The notes under the pieces: model-generated
What the model was told of the DNA's origin: nothing
What the model saw: only the letters and a program-made list of their open reading frames with translations
The model's database searches: none
Assembly (NCBI RefSeq): GCF_002847305.1
Contig: NZ_CP025408.1
Location: 914,001-978,000 of the forward strand
Source of the DNA: Paracoccus tegillarcae
GTDB taxonomy: Bacteria; Pseudomonadota; Alphaproteobacteria; Rhodobacterales; Rhodobacteraceae
DNA: 64,000 nt
Direction: 5' to 3'
Made by a program: the position numbers and the translations under genes
Shown: positions 18,101 to 27,183 of the stretch, piece by piece
Layout: every line of letters starts with the position of its first letter
Numbering within the stretch: position 1 is the stretch's first letter

Positions 18101-19654
18101 CGCCGCGGGCGTGTCATCGCCCATCGAAGCCAGCGACTCCTTGCCATCCTCTGCCATGGGCGACAGGACGTGTTCCAGTTCTTCCATGGTGTAGCCGGCA
18201 GCGGTCTGACGGCGACGCAGTTCTTCGCCTGAATAGCGCGAAACCTCGGGCAGATCGCGCATTATGTCGTTCAACTGCACGACCTTTTCGATCCACTCGC
18301 CAAAGGGCTGGCTTTGGGCAAGCCGGTCCTTGATCTCGGAATCGCTGTAAAGCTTGCCGTCCCACATATCGACGGCGATCATCTGGCCCGGGCCAAGCGC
18401 GCCTTTTTCGCGCACCGCCGCCTCGTCGGATGGCACCATGCCGACCTCGGACCCGGCGATCAGCATGTTGTCGCCGGTAACCACATACCGCATGGGTCGC
18501 AAGCCATTGCGATCAAGACCACCACAGACCCAACGGCCATCGGTCATGGCCAACGCGGCAGGGCCGTCCCACGGCTCCATCACAGAGTTGCAATAGGCGT
18601 ACATATCCGCCCAGGCGCGGGGCATATCGGTCGTCGCCTTGGACCAGGTTTCCGGGATCAGCATGGTCTTGGTCATCGGCGCACTGCGCCCCGAGCGAAC
18701 CATCACCTCGAACACCGCATCCAGCGCCGCGCTGTCTGACGACCCGCCCGGCACGATCGGCTTGATATCTTCGGCCATCTCGCCAAATGCACCGCTGGCC
18801 ATGCGAATTTCGTGGCTGCGCATCCAGTTCAGGTTGCCCTTCAGCGTGTTGATCTCGCCGTTATGGGCCAGCATGCGGAAGGGCTGGGCCAGCCACCATT
18901 GCGGGAAGGTGTTGGTCGAATAGCGCTGGTGATAGATGGCGAAGGCGCTTTCGAAACGCTCATCCTTGAGGTCGGGATAAAACTCCGCGACCTGCTCGGC
19001 CAGCATCATACCCTTGTAGATGATGCTGCGGCATGAGAGCGAACAGAAATAGAGGCTGCCCATCTGTCCGGCCAGTGCGGCCTTTTCGATGCGGCGGCGG
19101 ATGATATACAACTCTCGCTCGAACTGGACATGGTCGATGTCCTTTTCGCAGCGGATCAGGATCTGTTCGATTTCCGGACGCGTGGAGTTGGCCTTTTCAC
19201 CCAGCACCGCCGTGTTCACCGGCACATGCCGCCAGCCATAGATATAATGACCCATCCGCAGCACTTCGGATTCCACGATGGTCCGGCAGCGTTCCTGCGC
19301 GCCGAAGTCGGTGCGCGGCAAAAAGACCTGACCAACGGCGATCAGCTTGTCATTGTCGGGCTCGTGCCCGGTGCGACGGATCTGGTCATAGAAAAACGGC
19401 ACCGGGATCTGCACATGGATGCCCGCGCCGTCGCCGGTCTTGCCATCAGCATCCACCGCGCCGCGATGCCAGATCGCCTTGAGCGCGTCGATGCCGTTCT
19501 GCACGACCTTGCGGCTTGGCTTGCCCTCGATATCGACCACAAAGCCGACGCCGCAGGACGAATGCTCGTCCTCGGTGCGATAAAGGCTGTTTTCGGCCAT
19601 GAAATCGCGGCGGGCTTCTTCGTCGGCGACCCAATTTTCGTCAAACGCAGTCAT
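15107..19654 (-). CDS. gltB: Glutamate synthase large subunit
   Basis: A 1515-residue NADPH-GOGAT alpha subunit, which transfers the glutamine amide to 2-oxoglutarate. The N-terminal glutaminase nucleophile is Cys34 in EDEHSSCGVGFVVD after a propeptide, as in family members. The synthase half has GEGGEDPAHHTPLP, ISGHNGGTGASPATS and the iron-sulfur segment MVRQCQSNTCPVGVCTQ. The C-terminal GXGXG beta-helix follows. Length is standard. The ATG overlaps the stop of the GFA-type gene (ATGA) and has an AGGAGC site inside that gene, so gltB is the last gene of a four-gene operon. Confidence 0.96.
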   Translation of the reverse strand: MTAFDENWVADEEARRDFMAENSLYRTEDEHSSCGVGFVVDIEGKPSRKVVQNGIDALKAIWHRGAVDADGKTGDGAGIHVQIPVPFFYDQIRRTGHEPDNDKLIAVGQVFLPRTDFGAQERCRTIVESEVLRMGHYIYGWRHVPVNTAVLGEKANSTRPEIEQILIRCEKDIDHVQFERELYIIRRRIEKAALAGQMGSLYFCSLSCRSIIYKGMMLAEQVAEFYPDLKDERFESAFAIYHQRYSTNTFPQWWLAQPFRMLAHNGEINTLKGNLNWMRSHEIRMASGAFGEMAEDIKPIVPGGSSDSAALDAVFEVMVRSGRSAPMTKTMLIPETWSKATTDMPRAWADMYAYCNSVMEPWDGPAALAMTDGRWVCGGLDRNGLRPMRYVVTGDNMLIAGSEVGMVPSDEAAVREKGALGPGQMIAVDMWDGKLYSDSEIKDRLAQSQPFGEWIEKVVQLNDIMRDLPEVSRYSGEELRRRQTAAGYTMEELEHVLSPMAEDGKESLASMGDDTPAAVLSKEYRPLSHFFRQNFSQVTNPPIDSLREQRVMSLKTRFGNLKNVLDESSSQTEILLLETPFVANGEFDEMMKMFDSSVTVIDCTFSDGAGQDALGEGLARIRAEAEDAVRSGAGHIVLTDEEQGTDRIGMPMILATSAVHSWLTRKGLRTFCSINVRSAECIDPHYFAVLIGGGATTVSPYLAQDSIQDRIDRGLLAGSLIDNMRRYRDAVDAGLLKIMAKMGISVLSSYRGGLNFEAVGLSRAMVAEYFPGMHSRISGIGLHGLQAKLEDIHNKGFHTENVDLLPVGGFYKLRRSGEKHAWEANTMKLLQVACERASYDTWKQFSKTMRANPPIHIRDLLDIKPFGKPVPIEEVESITSIRKRFVTPGMSLGALSPEAHMTLNIAMNRIGAKSDSGEGGEDPAHHTPLPNGDNPSAKIKQVASGRFGVTAEYLNACEELEIKVAQGAKPGEGGQLPGMKVTALIARLRHSTPGVTLISPPPHHDIYSIEDLAQLIYDLKQINPRAKITVKLVASSGVGTIAAGVAKAKADVILISGHNGGTGASPATSIKFAGLPWEMGLTEAHQVLAMNRLRDRITLRTDGGLRTGRDIVMAAMMGAEEYGIGTAALIAMGCIMVRQCQSNTCPVGVCTQDEKLRAMFNGSADKVVNLITFYAQEVREILAEIGARSLDEVIGRADLLTQVSRGAAHLDDLDLNPLLITVDGSDKIVYDRSKPRNAVPDTLDAEIIRDAERFFSDGEKMQLSYAVRNTHRTIGTRTSSMIVQTFGMRNKLQPDHLTVRLTGSAGQSLGAFAAPGLKLEVSGDANDYVGKGLSGGTITVRPPMISPLNAAENVIIGNTVLYGATAGQLFAAGRAGERFAVRNSGATVVVEGCGTNGCEYMTGGVAVILGRIGTNFGAGMTGGMAYLYDPEGLARAYINPESLVMNPVGQAHWEAELKELIERHLKETQSRRAEEILQNWDEELPNFLQVTPKEMLAHLPHPLSETGDLDAVPAE

Positions 19655-20130
19655 GGCTTGCTCCTGTCTTGATCGCTGTCCAGCAGCGGAAATTTGGCGA
19701 CGCAGTCGGCGCGCGTCAGCTGACGGCGCCCGGGCGCGCCTGCATAGGCAAAGCTGTCGGGCTTATGGTCGATATAGATTTCGCTGCTCAGCACAAATCC
19801 ATTGGGATCATCGAACAACCCGAGCGGGATCGAATACTTGCCGCCGAATTCGCTGTCTCCCGTCATCCGGAAATACAGGTTCGAGCCGCAATCGGCGCAC
19901 CACGTTCGTTCGGCCCAGTCACTGCTTTGTCGCCGGGCGATATGGTCCTGCCCCTGCCAATCGACCTGACCCTCCGGCACATCGACCTCCAGCAGGGCAG
20001 AGCCCATCCAGCGGCGACAAGTTTCGCAATGACAGACGCCAAGCGTCAGCGGGACATCACGCGCCGCAAACCGGACGGCCCCGCACGCGCAGCCACCCGT
20101 TGCTTTGGCCCGGACCTGCGCCGCGCTCAC
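19651..20130 (-). CDS. GFA/CENP-V family zinc protein
   Basis: A 159-residue protein of the Gfa (glutathione-dependent formaldehyde-activating enzyme) fold. Zinc ligands are visible: GGCACGAVRF, then GVCHCETCRRWMGSA and later TWCADCGSNLYFR. The family contains many proteins that do not act on formaldehyde, so only the fold is assigned. The GTG start at 20130 overlaps the previous gene's TGA, and its own stop overlaps the gltB ATG. Its place between the two GOGAT subunit genes is unusual and may be a fixed feature of this lineage (inference). Confidence 0.85.
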   Translation of the reverse strand: MSAAQVRAKATGGCACGAVRFAARDVPLTLGVCHCETCRRWMGSALLEVDVPEGQVDWQGQDHIARRQSSDWAERTWCADCGSNLYFRMTGDSEFGGKYSIPLGLFDDPNGFVLSSEIYIDHKPDSFAYAGAPGRRQLTRADCVAKFPLLDSDQDRSKP

Positions 20131-20882
20131 GCGTCGCCCCCGCGAACGGCCCGCGCCATCATCATGTCGCAGTCATATTTCGGCTCTGTCTCGCCAAAGC
20201 CCGGCTGCCCCGGAAAGCTGAAATCGACCGGGCTGTCATTCGTCGTGCCGGAATCACCGGTCCAGTCGCTGAACTGCTCGACCCCGCCATAAAACCGGCC
20301 ATTGGCACGGCTGATGAACTGCTGGCCGCTGCGCTGGATCAGCACCTCGCCATTGCCGTCATAGGTGTTCAGTTCAAAGCGGGTCGTTTCAAGCTCGATC
20401 CCGTCGATCACAACCGTCTCTCCGATCAGGCGGTCATGCCCGACATGGCGCAGCCGTTCGCCGGTATTCGATTCGGTCCAAAAGTCGAAATCGTCGCGCC
20501 CCGTCGCCAGCAGTTCTGAGAAACTGGCATGGTCGTTGGCCTGCTCGACCAACGTGTCAACCACGCCGGTTTGCGGATTGCTGCTTTCGATCCAGCGCGT
20601 CTCGGCGTCTATGGTGGACATATGGATCATGCCGTCCTGCCCGAATATCGCCGAATGCTGTATGCCCGCGGGATCAGCCTCGCAGCGATAGATCTGGCTG
20701 ACCGTGCAGCCCCGGTTCTGGATCGACATTTCCAGACGGCAGCCCTGCGGCGCGGTAAAGGTCGCGGCGCCGGCCTGCGACGCGAACAGATACGCCGTCA
20801 GCAGTCCCGCCCCAAGCGCGACTGCCGCCGCGCGGTTCCCGGATATGACTTGCGCCAATGCTGTGTTCTTGCGGTGCAACAT
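20127..20882 (-). CDS. Secreted protein of unknown function inside the GOGAT operon
   Basis: A 251-residue protein I do not recognise. It starts with a basic segment and a hydrophobic stretch ending LLTAYLFASQAGAA, a likely signal peptide. The mature part is rich in beta strands and has a cluster of cysteines (APQGCRLEM, NRGCTVSQIYRCEAD) plus one near the end (PKYDCDMMMAR), suggesting periplasmic disulfides. I chose the ATG at 20882, close after AGGGGTG; a GTG two codons earlier is possible. It begins 8 bp after gltD and its stop overlaps the GFA-type start, so it is certainly co-transcribed with gltD and gltB. Confidence 0.75.
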   Translation of the reverse strand: MLHRKNTALAQVISGNRAAAVALGAGLLTAYLFASQAGAATFTAPQGCRLEMSIQNRGCTVSQIYRCEADPAGIQHSAIFGQDGMIHMSTIDAETRWIESSNPQTGVVDTLVEQANDHASFSELLATGRDDFDFWTESNTGERLRHVGHDRLIGETVVIDGIELETTRFELNTYDGNGEVLIQRSGQQFISRANGRFYGGVEQFSDWTGDSGTTNDSPVDFSFPGQPGFGETEPKYDCDMMMARAVRGGDA

Positions 20883-20890
20883 GATCACCC

Positions 20891-22375
20891 CTATTCCGCA
20901 GCGACGCGGGCCTCGCCCGTCAAGAATGTCTCGATGGCATCGGCGGCCTCGCGGCCATCACGGATGGCCCATACAACCAGCGAGGCACCGCGCACGATAT
21001 CGCCAACCGCATAGACGCCGGGAAGGCTGGTCCGGTGCGTGCTGAAATCGGCCTTGATCGTGCCCCAGCGTGTGACGTCCAACCCGTCGGTGCCCCACAG
21101 CTTGGGCAGATCCTCGGGTTCAAAGCCCAGCGCCTTGATGACCAGTTCGGCGGGCTCGTCATAATCGGCGCCTTCGATCAGTTCGGGGCTTTGGCGGCCA
21201 CTCACGTCGGGCGCGCCAAGCCGCATCTTCTGAATGCGGACGCTGGCGATTTGGGCCACGTCATCGACATCGCGTTCCTGCGCCTCGGCGGCAACGCCGG
21301 TCACATGGCCGGTAAAGGCACCGGGTGCGGACAGCCAGACGAATTCCACGCCCTCTTCTTCAGCGTTCTGCACTTCGCGCTGCGAACCGGGCATGTTCGT
21401 GCGGTCGCGGCGATAGAGGCATTTCACCGATTGCGCACCCTGACGGATCGCGGTGCGGACGCAATCCATCGCCGTGTCACCGCCGCCGATCACGACGACG
21501 CGCTTGCCGTTGGCGTCCAGTTCACCATCCGCAAAATCCGGCACGTCATCGCCGAAATCCACCTTGTTGCTGGCAGTCAGATAGTCGATGGCACGCACGA
21601 CACCGCCGGCCTCGGCATTGTCGATGTCCAGATCGCGGGTCTTGTAGACACCCGTCGCAATCAGCACCGCGTCATGCTTGCCACGGATCGCGTCAAAGCT
21701 GATATCCTCGCCAACATTGCAGTTCAGCACGAACTCGACGCCGCCATCCTCCAGCAGCTTGTTGCGGCGCAGAACGATGTCCTTTTCCAGCTTGAAGCCG
21801 GGAATGCCGTAGGTCATCAGGCCGCCCGCGCGGTCATAGCGGTCATAGATCGTGACCTGAAAACCCTTGCGCCGCAGCGAATCCGCCGCCGCCAGCCCGC
21901 CCGGCCCCGCACCGATGATGCCGATGCTTTCGGTCCGTTCGTGACGCGGTGAAACGGCCTTTACCCAGCCTTCTTCCCAGGCGGTATCGGTGATGTATTT
22001 CTCGATGGCGCCGATGGTCACGGTGCCGTGGCCGGACTGTTCGATGACGCAATTGCCTTCGCACAGACGGTCCTGCGGACAGATACGGCCACAGATTTCC
22101 GGGAACGTATTGGTGGACTGGCTGACATGGTAAGCCTCTTCCAGCCGGCCCTCGGCGGTCAGACGCAACCAGTCGGGAATATTGTTGTGCAGGGGGCAAT
22201 GCGACTGGCAATAGGGCACGCCACACTGGCTGCAACGGCCCGCCTGCTCGGCCGCCTTGGCCGCCGCATATTCCTGATAGATCTCGTGGAAATCCTCGCT
22301 GCGCTCAGCCGCGTCCCGCTTTGCCGGCATTTCACGCTCGGTCGAGACAAACTTCAGCATTTTCTGCGTGGCCAT
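20891..22375 (-). CDS. gltD: Glutamate synthase small subunit
   Basis: A 494-residue NADPH-GOGAT beta subunit that carries electrons from NADPH through FAD and iron-sulfur clusters to GltB. The N-terminal cluster motif RCSQCGVPYCQSHCPLHN and the second CGRICPQDRLCEGNC are intact. Two dinucleotide folds follow: GIIGAGPGGLAAADSLRR for FAD and VVVIGGGDTAMDCVRTAIRQ for NADPH. First gene of the operon; the start is preceded by AAGGTG. Upstream lies a 150-bp AT-rich region with a direct repeat. Confidence 0.96.
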   Translation of the reverse strand: MATQKMLKFVSTEREMPAKRDAAERSEDFHEIYQEYAAAKAAEQAGRCSQCGVPYCQSHCPLHNNIPDWLRLTAEGRLEEAYHVSQSTNTFPEICGRICPQDRLCEGNCVIEQSGHGTVTIGAIEKYITDTAWEEGWVKAVSPRHERTESIGIIGAGPGGLAAADSLRRKGFQVTIYDRYDRAGGLMTYGIPGFKLEKDIVLRRNKLLEDGGVEFVLNCNVGEDISFDAIRGKHDAVLIATGVYKTRDLDIDNAEAGGVVRAIDYLTASNKVDFGDDVPDFADGELDANGKRVVVIGGGDTAMDCVRTAIRQGAQSVKCLYRRDRTNMPGSQREVQNAEEEGVEFVWLSAPGAFTGHVTGVAAEAQERDVDDVAQIASVRIQKMRLGAPDVSGRQSPELIEGADYDEPAELVIKALGFEPEDLPKLWGTDGLDVTRWGTIKADFSTHRTSLPGVYAVGDIVRGASLVVWAIRDGREAADAIETFLTGEARVAAE

Positions 22376-22440
22376 GGCTGCGCACCTTCTTTTCCGGAAA
22401 TCCCCACGGATCGGAATAAATCAGCCTGTCAGAGATTAAA

Positions 22441-22530
22441 AGTCAGTACTACTTACCTAAATGCAAGATATTCGCCTTGCCGGAGGAAAAAATTGCCACG
22501 CCGCAGCAAAATTAGGTCAGTACAAGTTAC
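22441..22530. promoter_or_regulatory. Direct repeat in gltD promoter region
   Basis: The AT-rich gap upstream of gltD holds two copies of a 16-base sequence: AGTCAGTACTACTTAC at 22441-22456 and GGTCAGTACAAGTTAC at 22515-22530 (13 of 16 identical), starts 74 bp apart, close to seven helical turns. The nearer copy is about 66 bp before the gltD start codon; the farther one runs into the end of uppP. This looks like a pair of regulator sites for the GOGAT operon; the regulator is not identifiable here. Confidence 0.45.
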
Positions 22531-23330
22531 ATACCCGCCGCCAAGGCCAGCAATGCAAGGCTGCCGACAATGATTCGCCACCACGCAAACAGTCGATAGC
22601 CATGCTGCGAGACATAGCCAAGCAGCCAGCGAACGACCAGAATCGCCGTCAGGAACGCGCAAACAAAACCCACGGCGATGTCACCCAGAGCCGCCGCGTC
22701 CAGCACGTCGCGATTCTTGTAGAAATCATAGACAAAGGCCCCCAGCATGGTGGGCATCGACAAGAAGAACGAGAATTCAGCAGCCGAGCGTTTGTCGGCG
22801 CCCATCAGCAAGGCGCCAACAATGGTCGCACCGGACCGAGAGACGCCGGGGATCATGGCAAGGCACTGGATCAGGCCGATCTTGAAGGCCATGGGCAGCG
22901 GGAATTCCTCTGCCTGATGATAGCGCGGATCGGTTGCCATCCGGTCGACGAACAGCAGCACGATCCCGCCCAGTATCAGCATCACGGCAATCAGCATCGG
23001 CGTCTCGAACAGCACCGTCTTGATGATGTCATGCGCCATCACCCCAATGACAGCCGCCGGCAGAAAGGCCAGCAGCACAGCCATGATGAACCGGCGCGCA
23101 CGCGGATCATGCGGCGCGCTGCTGAAGATCCGCCATAGCCGCGTGGCATAGACGCCGAGGATCGCCAGGATCGCGCCCAGTTGGATCATCACCTCAAAGG
23201 CATTGCCGGGCGAGTCGAATCCAAGGAAATGGCCGGCCAGCAGGACATGGCCCGTCGATGAGACAGGAATAAACTCGGTCAGCCCTTCGAGCAGACCAAG
23301 GGCGGCGGCAACAATGGTATCGTGATTCAT
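22527..23330 (-). CDS. uppP: Undecaprenyl-diphosphate phosphatase
   Basis: A 267-residue polytopic membrane enzyme (BacA family) that recycles undecaprenyl diphosphate to the monophosphate carrier for peptidoglycan and LPS O-antigen synthesis. The two active-site regions are present: [20 protein letters not shown] near the N-terminus and [20 protein letters not shown] in the second half. Its ATG overlaps the TGA of the upstream NDUFA9-like gene (TGATG), so the two are coupled. Length and motifs are typical. Confidence 0.95.
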   Translation of the reverse strand: MNHDTIVAAALGLLEGLTEFIPVSSTGHVLLAGHFLGFDSPGNAFEVMIQLGAILAILGVYATRLWRIFSSAPHDPRARRFIMAVLLAFLPAAVIGVMAHDIIKTVLFETPMLIAVMLILGGIVLLFVDRMATDPRYHQAEEFPLPMAFKIGLIQCLAMIPGVSRSGATIVGALLMGADKRSAAEFSFFLSMPTMLGAFVYDFYKNRDVLDAAALGDIAVGFVCAFLTAILVVRWLLGYVSQHGYRLFAWWRIIVGSLALLALAAGM

Positions 23331-24316
23331 CAGTTTTGACGCATATTCTTCGCAGAGGCCTTGATCGCGTCATACTGACCCGAAGGCCGGAAGCGCCACA
23401 GATAGCTGTCGATCACAGCCGCGGGGGCAATCGGTTCGATCCCCAGATCGTCAAAGCCGGCAGCATCATCTGAGACGACGTTATCCTTGCGCAGCAAATG
23501 CAACTGGTCCCGCGTGATCAGCTTGTTCTTGAAAAGGCCGAAGGTAACGAATTGCAGGATATCCAGAATGCCCGCGCCAATACCCGCCAGCCAGAAGGGC
23601 AGGTTCACGATGGCCCGGCGGCGATCGACGGCCTTGACCGTCATCTGCATCAATTCGCGAACGGTCAGGATATCAGGGCCGCCCAGTTCATAGATGCCCG
23701 GCGCCGCCTCGCCATTCAGGCCCTTGGCGGCGGCTTCGGCCACGTCCTCGACATAGACCGGCTGCATGCGGCTATTCCCGCCGGCGATATTCACCACGGG
23801 ACCAAAGCGGGTCATCCCGGCGAACTGGTTGAACAGTTCATCCTCGGGCCCAAAGATCACAGAGGGGCGCAGAACCACGGCATCGGGGCGATGTTCCAGC
23901 ACCGCGTCCTCGCCGCGCGCCTTGGCGGCAACGTATTTGCTGTCGGACTCGGCATCGACGCCAATACCCGAAATATGCACCATCCGCGGCACGTTCATCT
24001 CGGCCGAGATCCGCGCGATGTTCTCTGCCCCCTCGACCAGAACATTCTCAAGGGTGCTTTTGCCCTGTTTCTCGGTCAGGTTGACGCAGTTGATGACGGC
24101 ATCTGCTTCCTGCATCGCCAGTCGAACTGAATCCGCATCGCGAATATTGCAGAGCACAGGAACGACCTGACCAACGGCACCATAGGTGCGGGTGAACAAT
24201 GCCTCGTCCGGGCGGCGGACCGCGATACGAACGCGCCAGCCCTGATGTGCCATCAATTGCGCGACATAGCGCCCGACAAAGCCCGACCCGCCATAGATCG
24301 TCACCAGTTTCGCCAT
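23330..24316 (-). CDS. NDUFA9-like NAD(P)-binding protein (complex I-associated SDR)
   Basis: A 328-residue atypical short-chain dehydrogenase. It opens with [20 protein letters not shown], an NAD(P)-binding GGxGFxG motif, and has [13 protein letters not shown] in place of the classical catalytic YxxxK, plus [19 protein letters not shown], the signature of the NDUFA9-related family. Alphaproteobacterial members are linked to respiratory complex I assembly or quinone biosynthesis, but no nuo gene is near. The ATG at 24316 follows GGGGCGAGGGC; an upstream in-frame start exists but lacks support. Coupled to uppP by a TGATG overlap. Confidence 0.82.
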   Translation of the reverse strand: MAKLVTIYGGSGFVGRYVAQLMAHQGWRVRIAVRRPDEALFTRTYGAVGQVVPVLCNIRDADSVRLAMQEADAVINCVNLTEKQGKSTLENVLVEGAENIARISAEMNVPRMVHISGIGVDAESDSKYVAAKARGEDAVLEHRPDAVVLRPSVIFGPEDELFNQFAGMTRFGPVVNIAGGNSRMQPVYVEDVAEAAAKGLNGEAAPGIYELGGPDILTVRELMQMTVKAVDRRRAIVNLPFWLAGIGAGILDILQFVTFGLFKNKLITRDQLHLLRKDNVVSDDAAGFDDLGIEPIAPAAVIDSYLWRFRPSGQYDAIKASAKNMRQN

Positions 24317-24417
24317 GCCCTCGCCCCTTTTGCTGTCGTGCGGTGCTATTGGTTCAATACCCAAGGCCGGGGGGCGCGACAAGTCGGGTAGCCCCTTGAG
24401 CAGCAGAGAAACCGATA

Positions 24418-26007
24418 TCAGCCGGTCTCAGTTGCGCGCTTATGCACCAGATCCGCCACGCGATAGGCGTTCGCAGCAATGGTCAGGCTGGGATTGCTGC
24501 CATTCGACGTCGGCATGAATGACGAATCAGTGACATAGAGATTGTCGATGCCGTGAACCCGGCAATCAGGGTTCAGCACGCTGGTCCGGGGATCAGTGCC
24601 AAAGCGCAGGGTGCCGCAGGGATGCGCAAAGTTCAGCACCGGGGCCTGATACAGAAACATCGTGCGATGCTTTGAAAAGGCCTTTTTCATGGCCTTGCGG
24701 AACGCCGCGCGGCGGCCAAGCAGTTCTTCGTTGAAACTGTACCTGATGCCGATACGGTCGGGGTCGGCAGGGTCGGCAATGATCCGGTTGTCGGCATATG
24801 GCAGGTCCTCCATCACGCCGACGAAAACCTTGGCCGGACCAAGCCCGCGCATGACCCACCAGGGCGCAAGACGTAGCAAGGGCCGCATCGGCTTTGCCCG
24901 GCGCAGCCGCGAGGCATCAAAGCGCTGGCGCAATGCATGCAGGATCAAGCCATAATCCGAATCTACGCCCATGGACTGGATCAAGCCGAAACGATTGCCG
25001 TCCTGGAAATACAGATCGCGCAGGCTGATCGCGCGGCTCGGTCCGGTCGAACGGACGCCGTCATTCGGCCAGATCGCAATCAGTTCACTGAGATGAAACA
25101 TCAGGTGGCGGCCAACCAGATCATGCGCGTTGCCCAGGCCATCCGGCCAATCCACGCTGGTCGATCTCAGCATCAGCAGTGGCGACGCCGCCCCACCCGC
25201 CGCGAGAATGTAAAAGCGGGCGCTTAGCGAAAAGTCATGCCCGTCCCGCCGGCAGTGAACGCGCTGAACCTGCTGACCGGCCTCTATCCGCGTGACATCG
25301 CAGCGGTCCAGCAGTTCTGCCCGGCCGGTTGCAAGCGCGGGCGCCACCCCGGCCGAACGACCGTCCATCTTGCAGTTGCGCGGACAGGGATATCCAAAGC
25401 ACTGAAGGCAATCTTCGCGAAACTCCGCCGCGATATGGGTCTGATACGGGTGCAGGCCCCCGGCGCGAAAAGACGTCGCCAGCGCCTGATCGATAGCCGT
25501 CGGCGCGCGCGGTGAACGCAGCATAGGTGCCGCGATGGTGCTCAGCGGGTCCGTCTCGCCGCTGATCAGAAAATTCCGCTCGGCGATGTCGAAATAGGGC
25601 TGCATTTCGCTATAGCCGACGGGCCACCCGTGGGTCGGGTGCGGGCGCTCTTGCGAATCGTCCAGATCATGCGGCTCGGGCCGTTCCAGCGTCGCGGCAT
25701 AGGCCCGCGAGGTGCCGCCGACGCATGCCGACATGATGTTGTCCAGTTCCATCGCGCGGCCATCAACCACCGCCCGGACCGGCAGCGGCCAACGGCCAGC
25801 CGACAGGCGATCGTGTGGATCGGCCAGTTCGACGTCACTGGACACATGCGGCTGCCCATCGAGGTCTGGGCCCTTTTCCAGCATCAGCACCGACAGGCCG
25901 GCCTCGGCCAATCTGCGAGACACACTGCCGCCCCCGATACCTGTTCCGATAACGATGACATCCCAGTGCCGGGACGATATTTCGTCAAGCTTCACTTGGG
26001 CAGTCAT
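24418..26007 (-). CDS. GMC-family FAD-dependent oxidoreductase
   Basis: A 529-residue flavoprotein. The N-terminus has the FAD-binding [20 protein letters not shown] motif followed by an acidic strand end (VLMLEKGPD). The C-terminus has [15 protein letters not shown] and [20 protein letters not shown], the region that supplies the active-site histidine in glucose-methanol-choline oxidoreductases. A cysteine-rich middle stretch ([13 protein letters not shown]) is seen in a bacterial subgroup with small dehydrogenase partners, but no such partner gene is adjacent. GGAAGTGGA directly precedes the ATG. Substrate unknown. Confidence 0.85.
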   Translation of the reverse strand: MTAQVKLDEISSRHWDVIVIGTGIGGGSVSRRLAEAGLSVLMLEKGPDLDGQPHVSSDVELADPHDRLSAGRWPLPVRAVVDGRAMELDNIMSACVGGTSRAYAATLERPEPHDLDDSQERPHPTHGWPVGYSEMQPYFDIAERNFLISGETDPLSTIAAPMLRSPRAPTAIDQALATSFRAGGLHPYQTHIAAEFREDCLQCFGYPCPRNCKMDGRSAGVAPALATGRAELLDRCDVTRIEAGQQVQRVHCRRDGHDFSLSARFYILAAGGAASPLLMLRSTSVDWPDGLGNAHDLVGRHLMFHLSELIAIWPNDGVRSTGPSRAISLRDLYFQDGNRFGLIQSMGVDSDYGLILHALRQRFDASRLRRAKPMRPLLRLAPWWVMRGLGPAKVFVGVMEDLPYADNRIIADPADPDRIGIRYSFNEELLGRRAAFRKAMKKAFSKHRTMFLYQAPVLNFAHPCGTLRFGTDPRTSVLNPDCRVHGIDNLYVTDSSFMPTSNGSNPSLTIAANAYRVADLVHKRATETG

Positions 26008-26159
26008 TCCACTTCCAATCGGATACGCACGGATAGCCAGGCCCCATCACGGATCAAGAGGAACCATTTTCAAACCGTTCTGTCATCTGCATATTTAGTC
26101 AGGTTTACGGTCGCGCAAACAGGATGTGCAGATCTTTGCGAGTTTTCCTTGATCGACCA

Positions 26160-26188
26160 TTGACACCCCCCAAGAGTAACCGTAATCA
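26160..26188 (+). promoter_or_regulatory. Candidate promoter of tRNA-Leu
   Basis: A perfect -35 hexamer TTGACA (26160-26165) lies 40 bp before the tRNA 5' end. After a 17-base spacer comes TAATCA (26183-26188), a weak -10. Distance to the tRNA fits a transcription start about ten bases upstream of it. The preceding gene is on the other strand, so the tRNA needs its own promoter here. Confidence 0.45.
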
Positions 26189-26205
26189 CCGCCCTCACGC
26201 GACCT

Positions 26206-26290
26206 GCCCAGGTGGCGGAATTGGTAGACGCGCACGGTTCAGGTCCGTGTGCCGCAAGGCGTGGAGGTTCGAGTCCTCTCCTGGGCACCA
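26206..26290 (+). tRNA. tRNA-Leu (anticodon CAG)
   Basis: An 85-base gene with CCA encoded. The acceptor arms GCCCAGG and CCTGGGC pair over seven bases; the anticodon stem CACGG/CCGTG encloses the loop TTCAGGT, giving anticodon CAG for CUG codons, the most used leucine codon in this GC-rich genome. A long variable arm (class II) follows, then the T-arm GGTTCGAGTCC. Discriminator base A is followed by CCA. Confidence 0.97.
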
Positions 26291-26324
26291 AAAAACCCGC
26301 AACGCATTGTCGTTGCGGGTTTTT
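26291..26324 (+). terminator. Intrinsic terminator of tRNA-Leu
   Basis: AAAAACCCGCAACG (26291-26304) pairs perfectly with CGTTGCGGGTTTTT (26311-26324) around a six-base loop. A further T-run follows after GC. A textbook terminator directly behind the CCA end. Confidence 0.93.
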
Positions 26325-26365
26325 GCTTTTTTGGCGTGATCGCACGCCATCGCCCTGCCCCTCCC

Positions 26366-26393
26366 CTTCGATGCCTGCCGATGGCAGGCGAAG
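26366..26393 (+). other. Second hairpin in gap before rnd
   Basis: GCCTGCC (26373-26379) and GGCAGGC (26383-26389) form a perfect stem with a three-base loop, extendable by an outer CTTCG/CGAAG pairing with a small bulge. It lies in the 226-bp gap between the tRNA terminator and rnd and lacks a T-run. Role unknown; otherwise that gap shows no gene. Confidence 0.4.
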
Positions 26394-26550
26394 GCCGCTG
26401 GTCCAGCAGGGTTTGTCGTTGCGGTTTCGCGCATTAGGGCACGCGGGTTCCGCCTGCCCTCAACTGATCGCGAATTGCTCGAACAGACTGGATTTGCGTG
26501 AGCATTCGGGCCATAGGGGGCGCAACGCGACCAAGACGAGCAGAGAAAAG

Positions 26551-27165
26551 ATGAGTATCCACCTGTACCAGAACGACCTGCCAGACGGCCTGGACCTTGG
26601 CCCGGTCGTGGCGATCGACACGGAAACCATGGGGCTGGATCCCCGCCGCGACCGCCTTTGCCTGGTTCAGATGTCCTCGGGCGATGGCGATGCGCATCTG
26701 GTCCAGATCGAGCGCGGCCAGACCGAGGCCCCCAATCTGGTGGCCCTGCTGATCGACCCCAAGGTGCAGAAACTGTTCCATTTCGGCCGCTTCGACATTG
26801 CCGCGCTGGAAAACGCCTTTGGCGTGGTGACCGCGCCGGTCTGGTGCACCAAGATCGCCTCCAAGCTGATCCGGACCTTTACGGATCGTCATGGTCTGAA
26901 ATACCTGCTGAACGAGTTGGTCGGCGTCGATGTCAGCAAGCAGCAGCAGACCAGCGATTGGGGCGCGCCCGAACTGACGGATGCGCAGCTGGAATATGCG
27001 GCATCCGACGTGCTGTACCTGCACAAGCTGAAAGAGGCGCTGGAAGAACGGCTGAAGCGCGAAGGCCGGATGCGGCTGGCGCAGGCCTGTTTCGATTTCC
27101 TGCCCGCGCGGGCGCATCTGGACCTGCTGGGCTGGGGGGATGAAAAGGACATCTTTCATCACTAG
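26551..27165 (+). CDS. rnd: Short ribonuclease D (3'-5' exonuclease domain protein)
   Basis: A 204-residue protein consisting of one DEDDy 3'-5' exonuclease domain. The three exonuclease motifs are visible: VVAIDTETMGLDP (Exo I), LFHFGRFDIAALE (Exo II) and LEYAASDVLYLHKLKEAL (Exo III, with the tyrosine). It lacks the HRDC domains of the longer E. coli RNase D, as is common in alphaproteobacteria. The ATG at 26551 follows GAGAAAAG and begins the conserved domain at once; the open frame extends upstream through the tRNA but that part is not coding. Confidence 0.88.
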   Translation: MSIHLYQNDLPDGLDLGPVVAIDTETMGLDPRRDRLCLVQMSSGDGDAHLVQIERGQTEAPNLVALLIDPKVQKLFHFGRFDIAALENAFGVVTAPVWCTKIASKLIRTFTDRHGLKYLLNELVGVDVSKQQQTSDWGAPELTDAQLEYAASDVLYLHKLKEALEERLKREGRMRLAQACFDFLPARAHLDLLGWGDEKDIFHH

Positions 27166-27183
27166 ATGACGGATCGGACCAGC

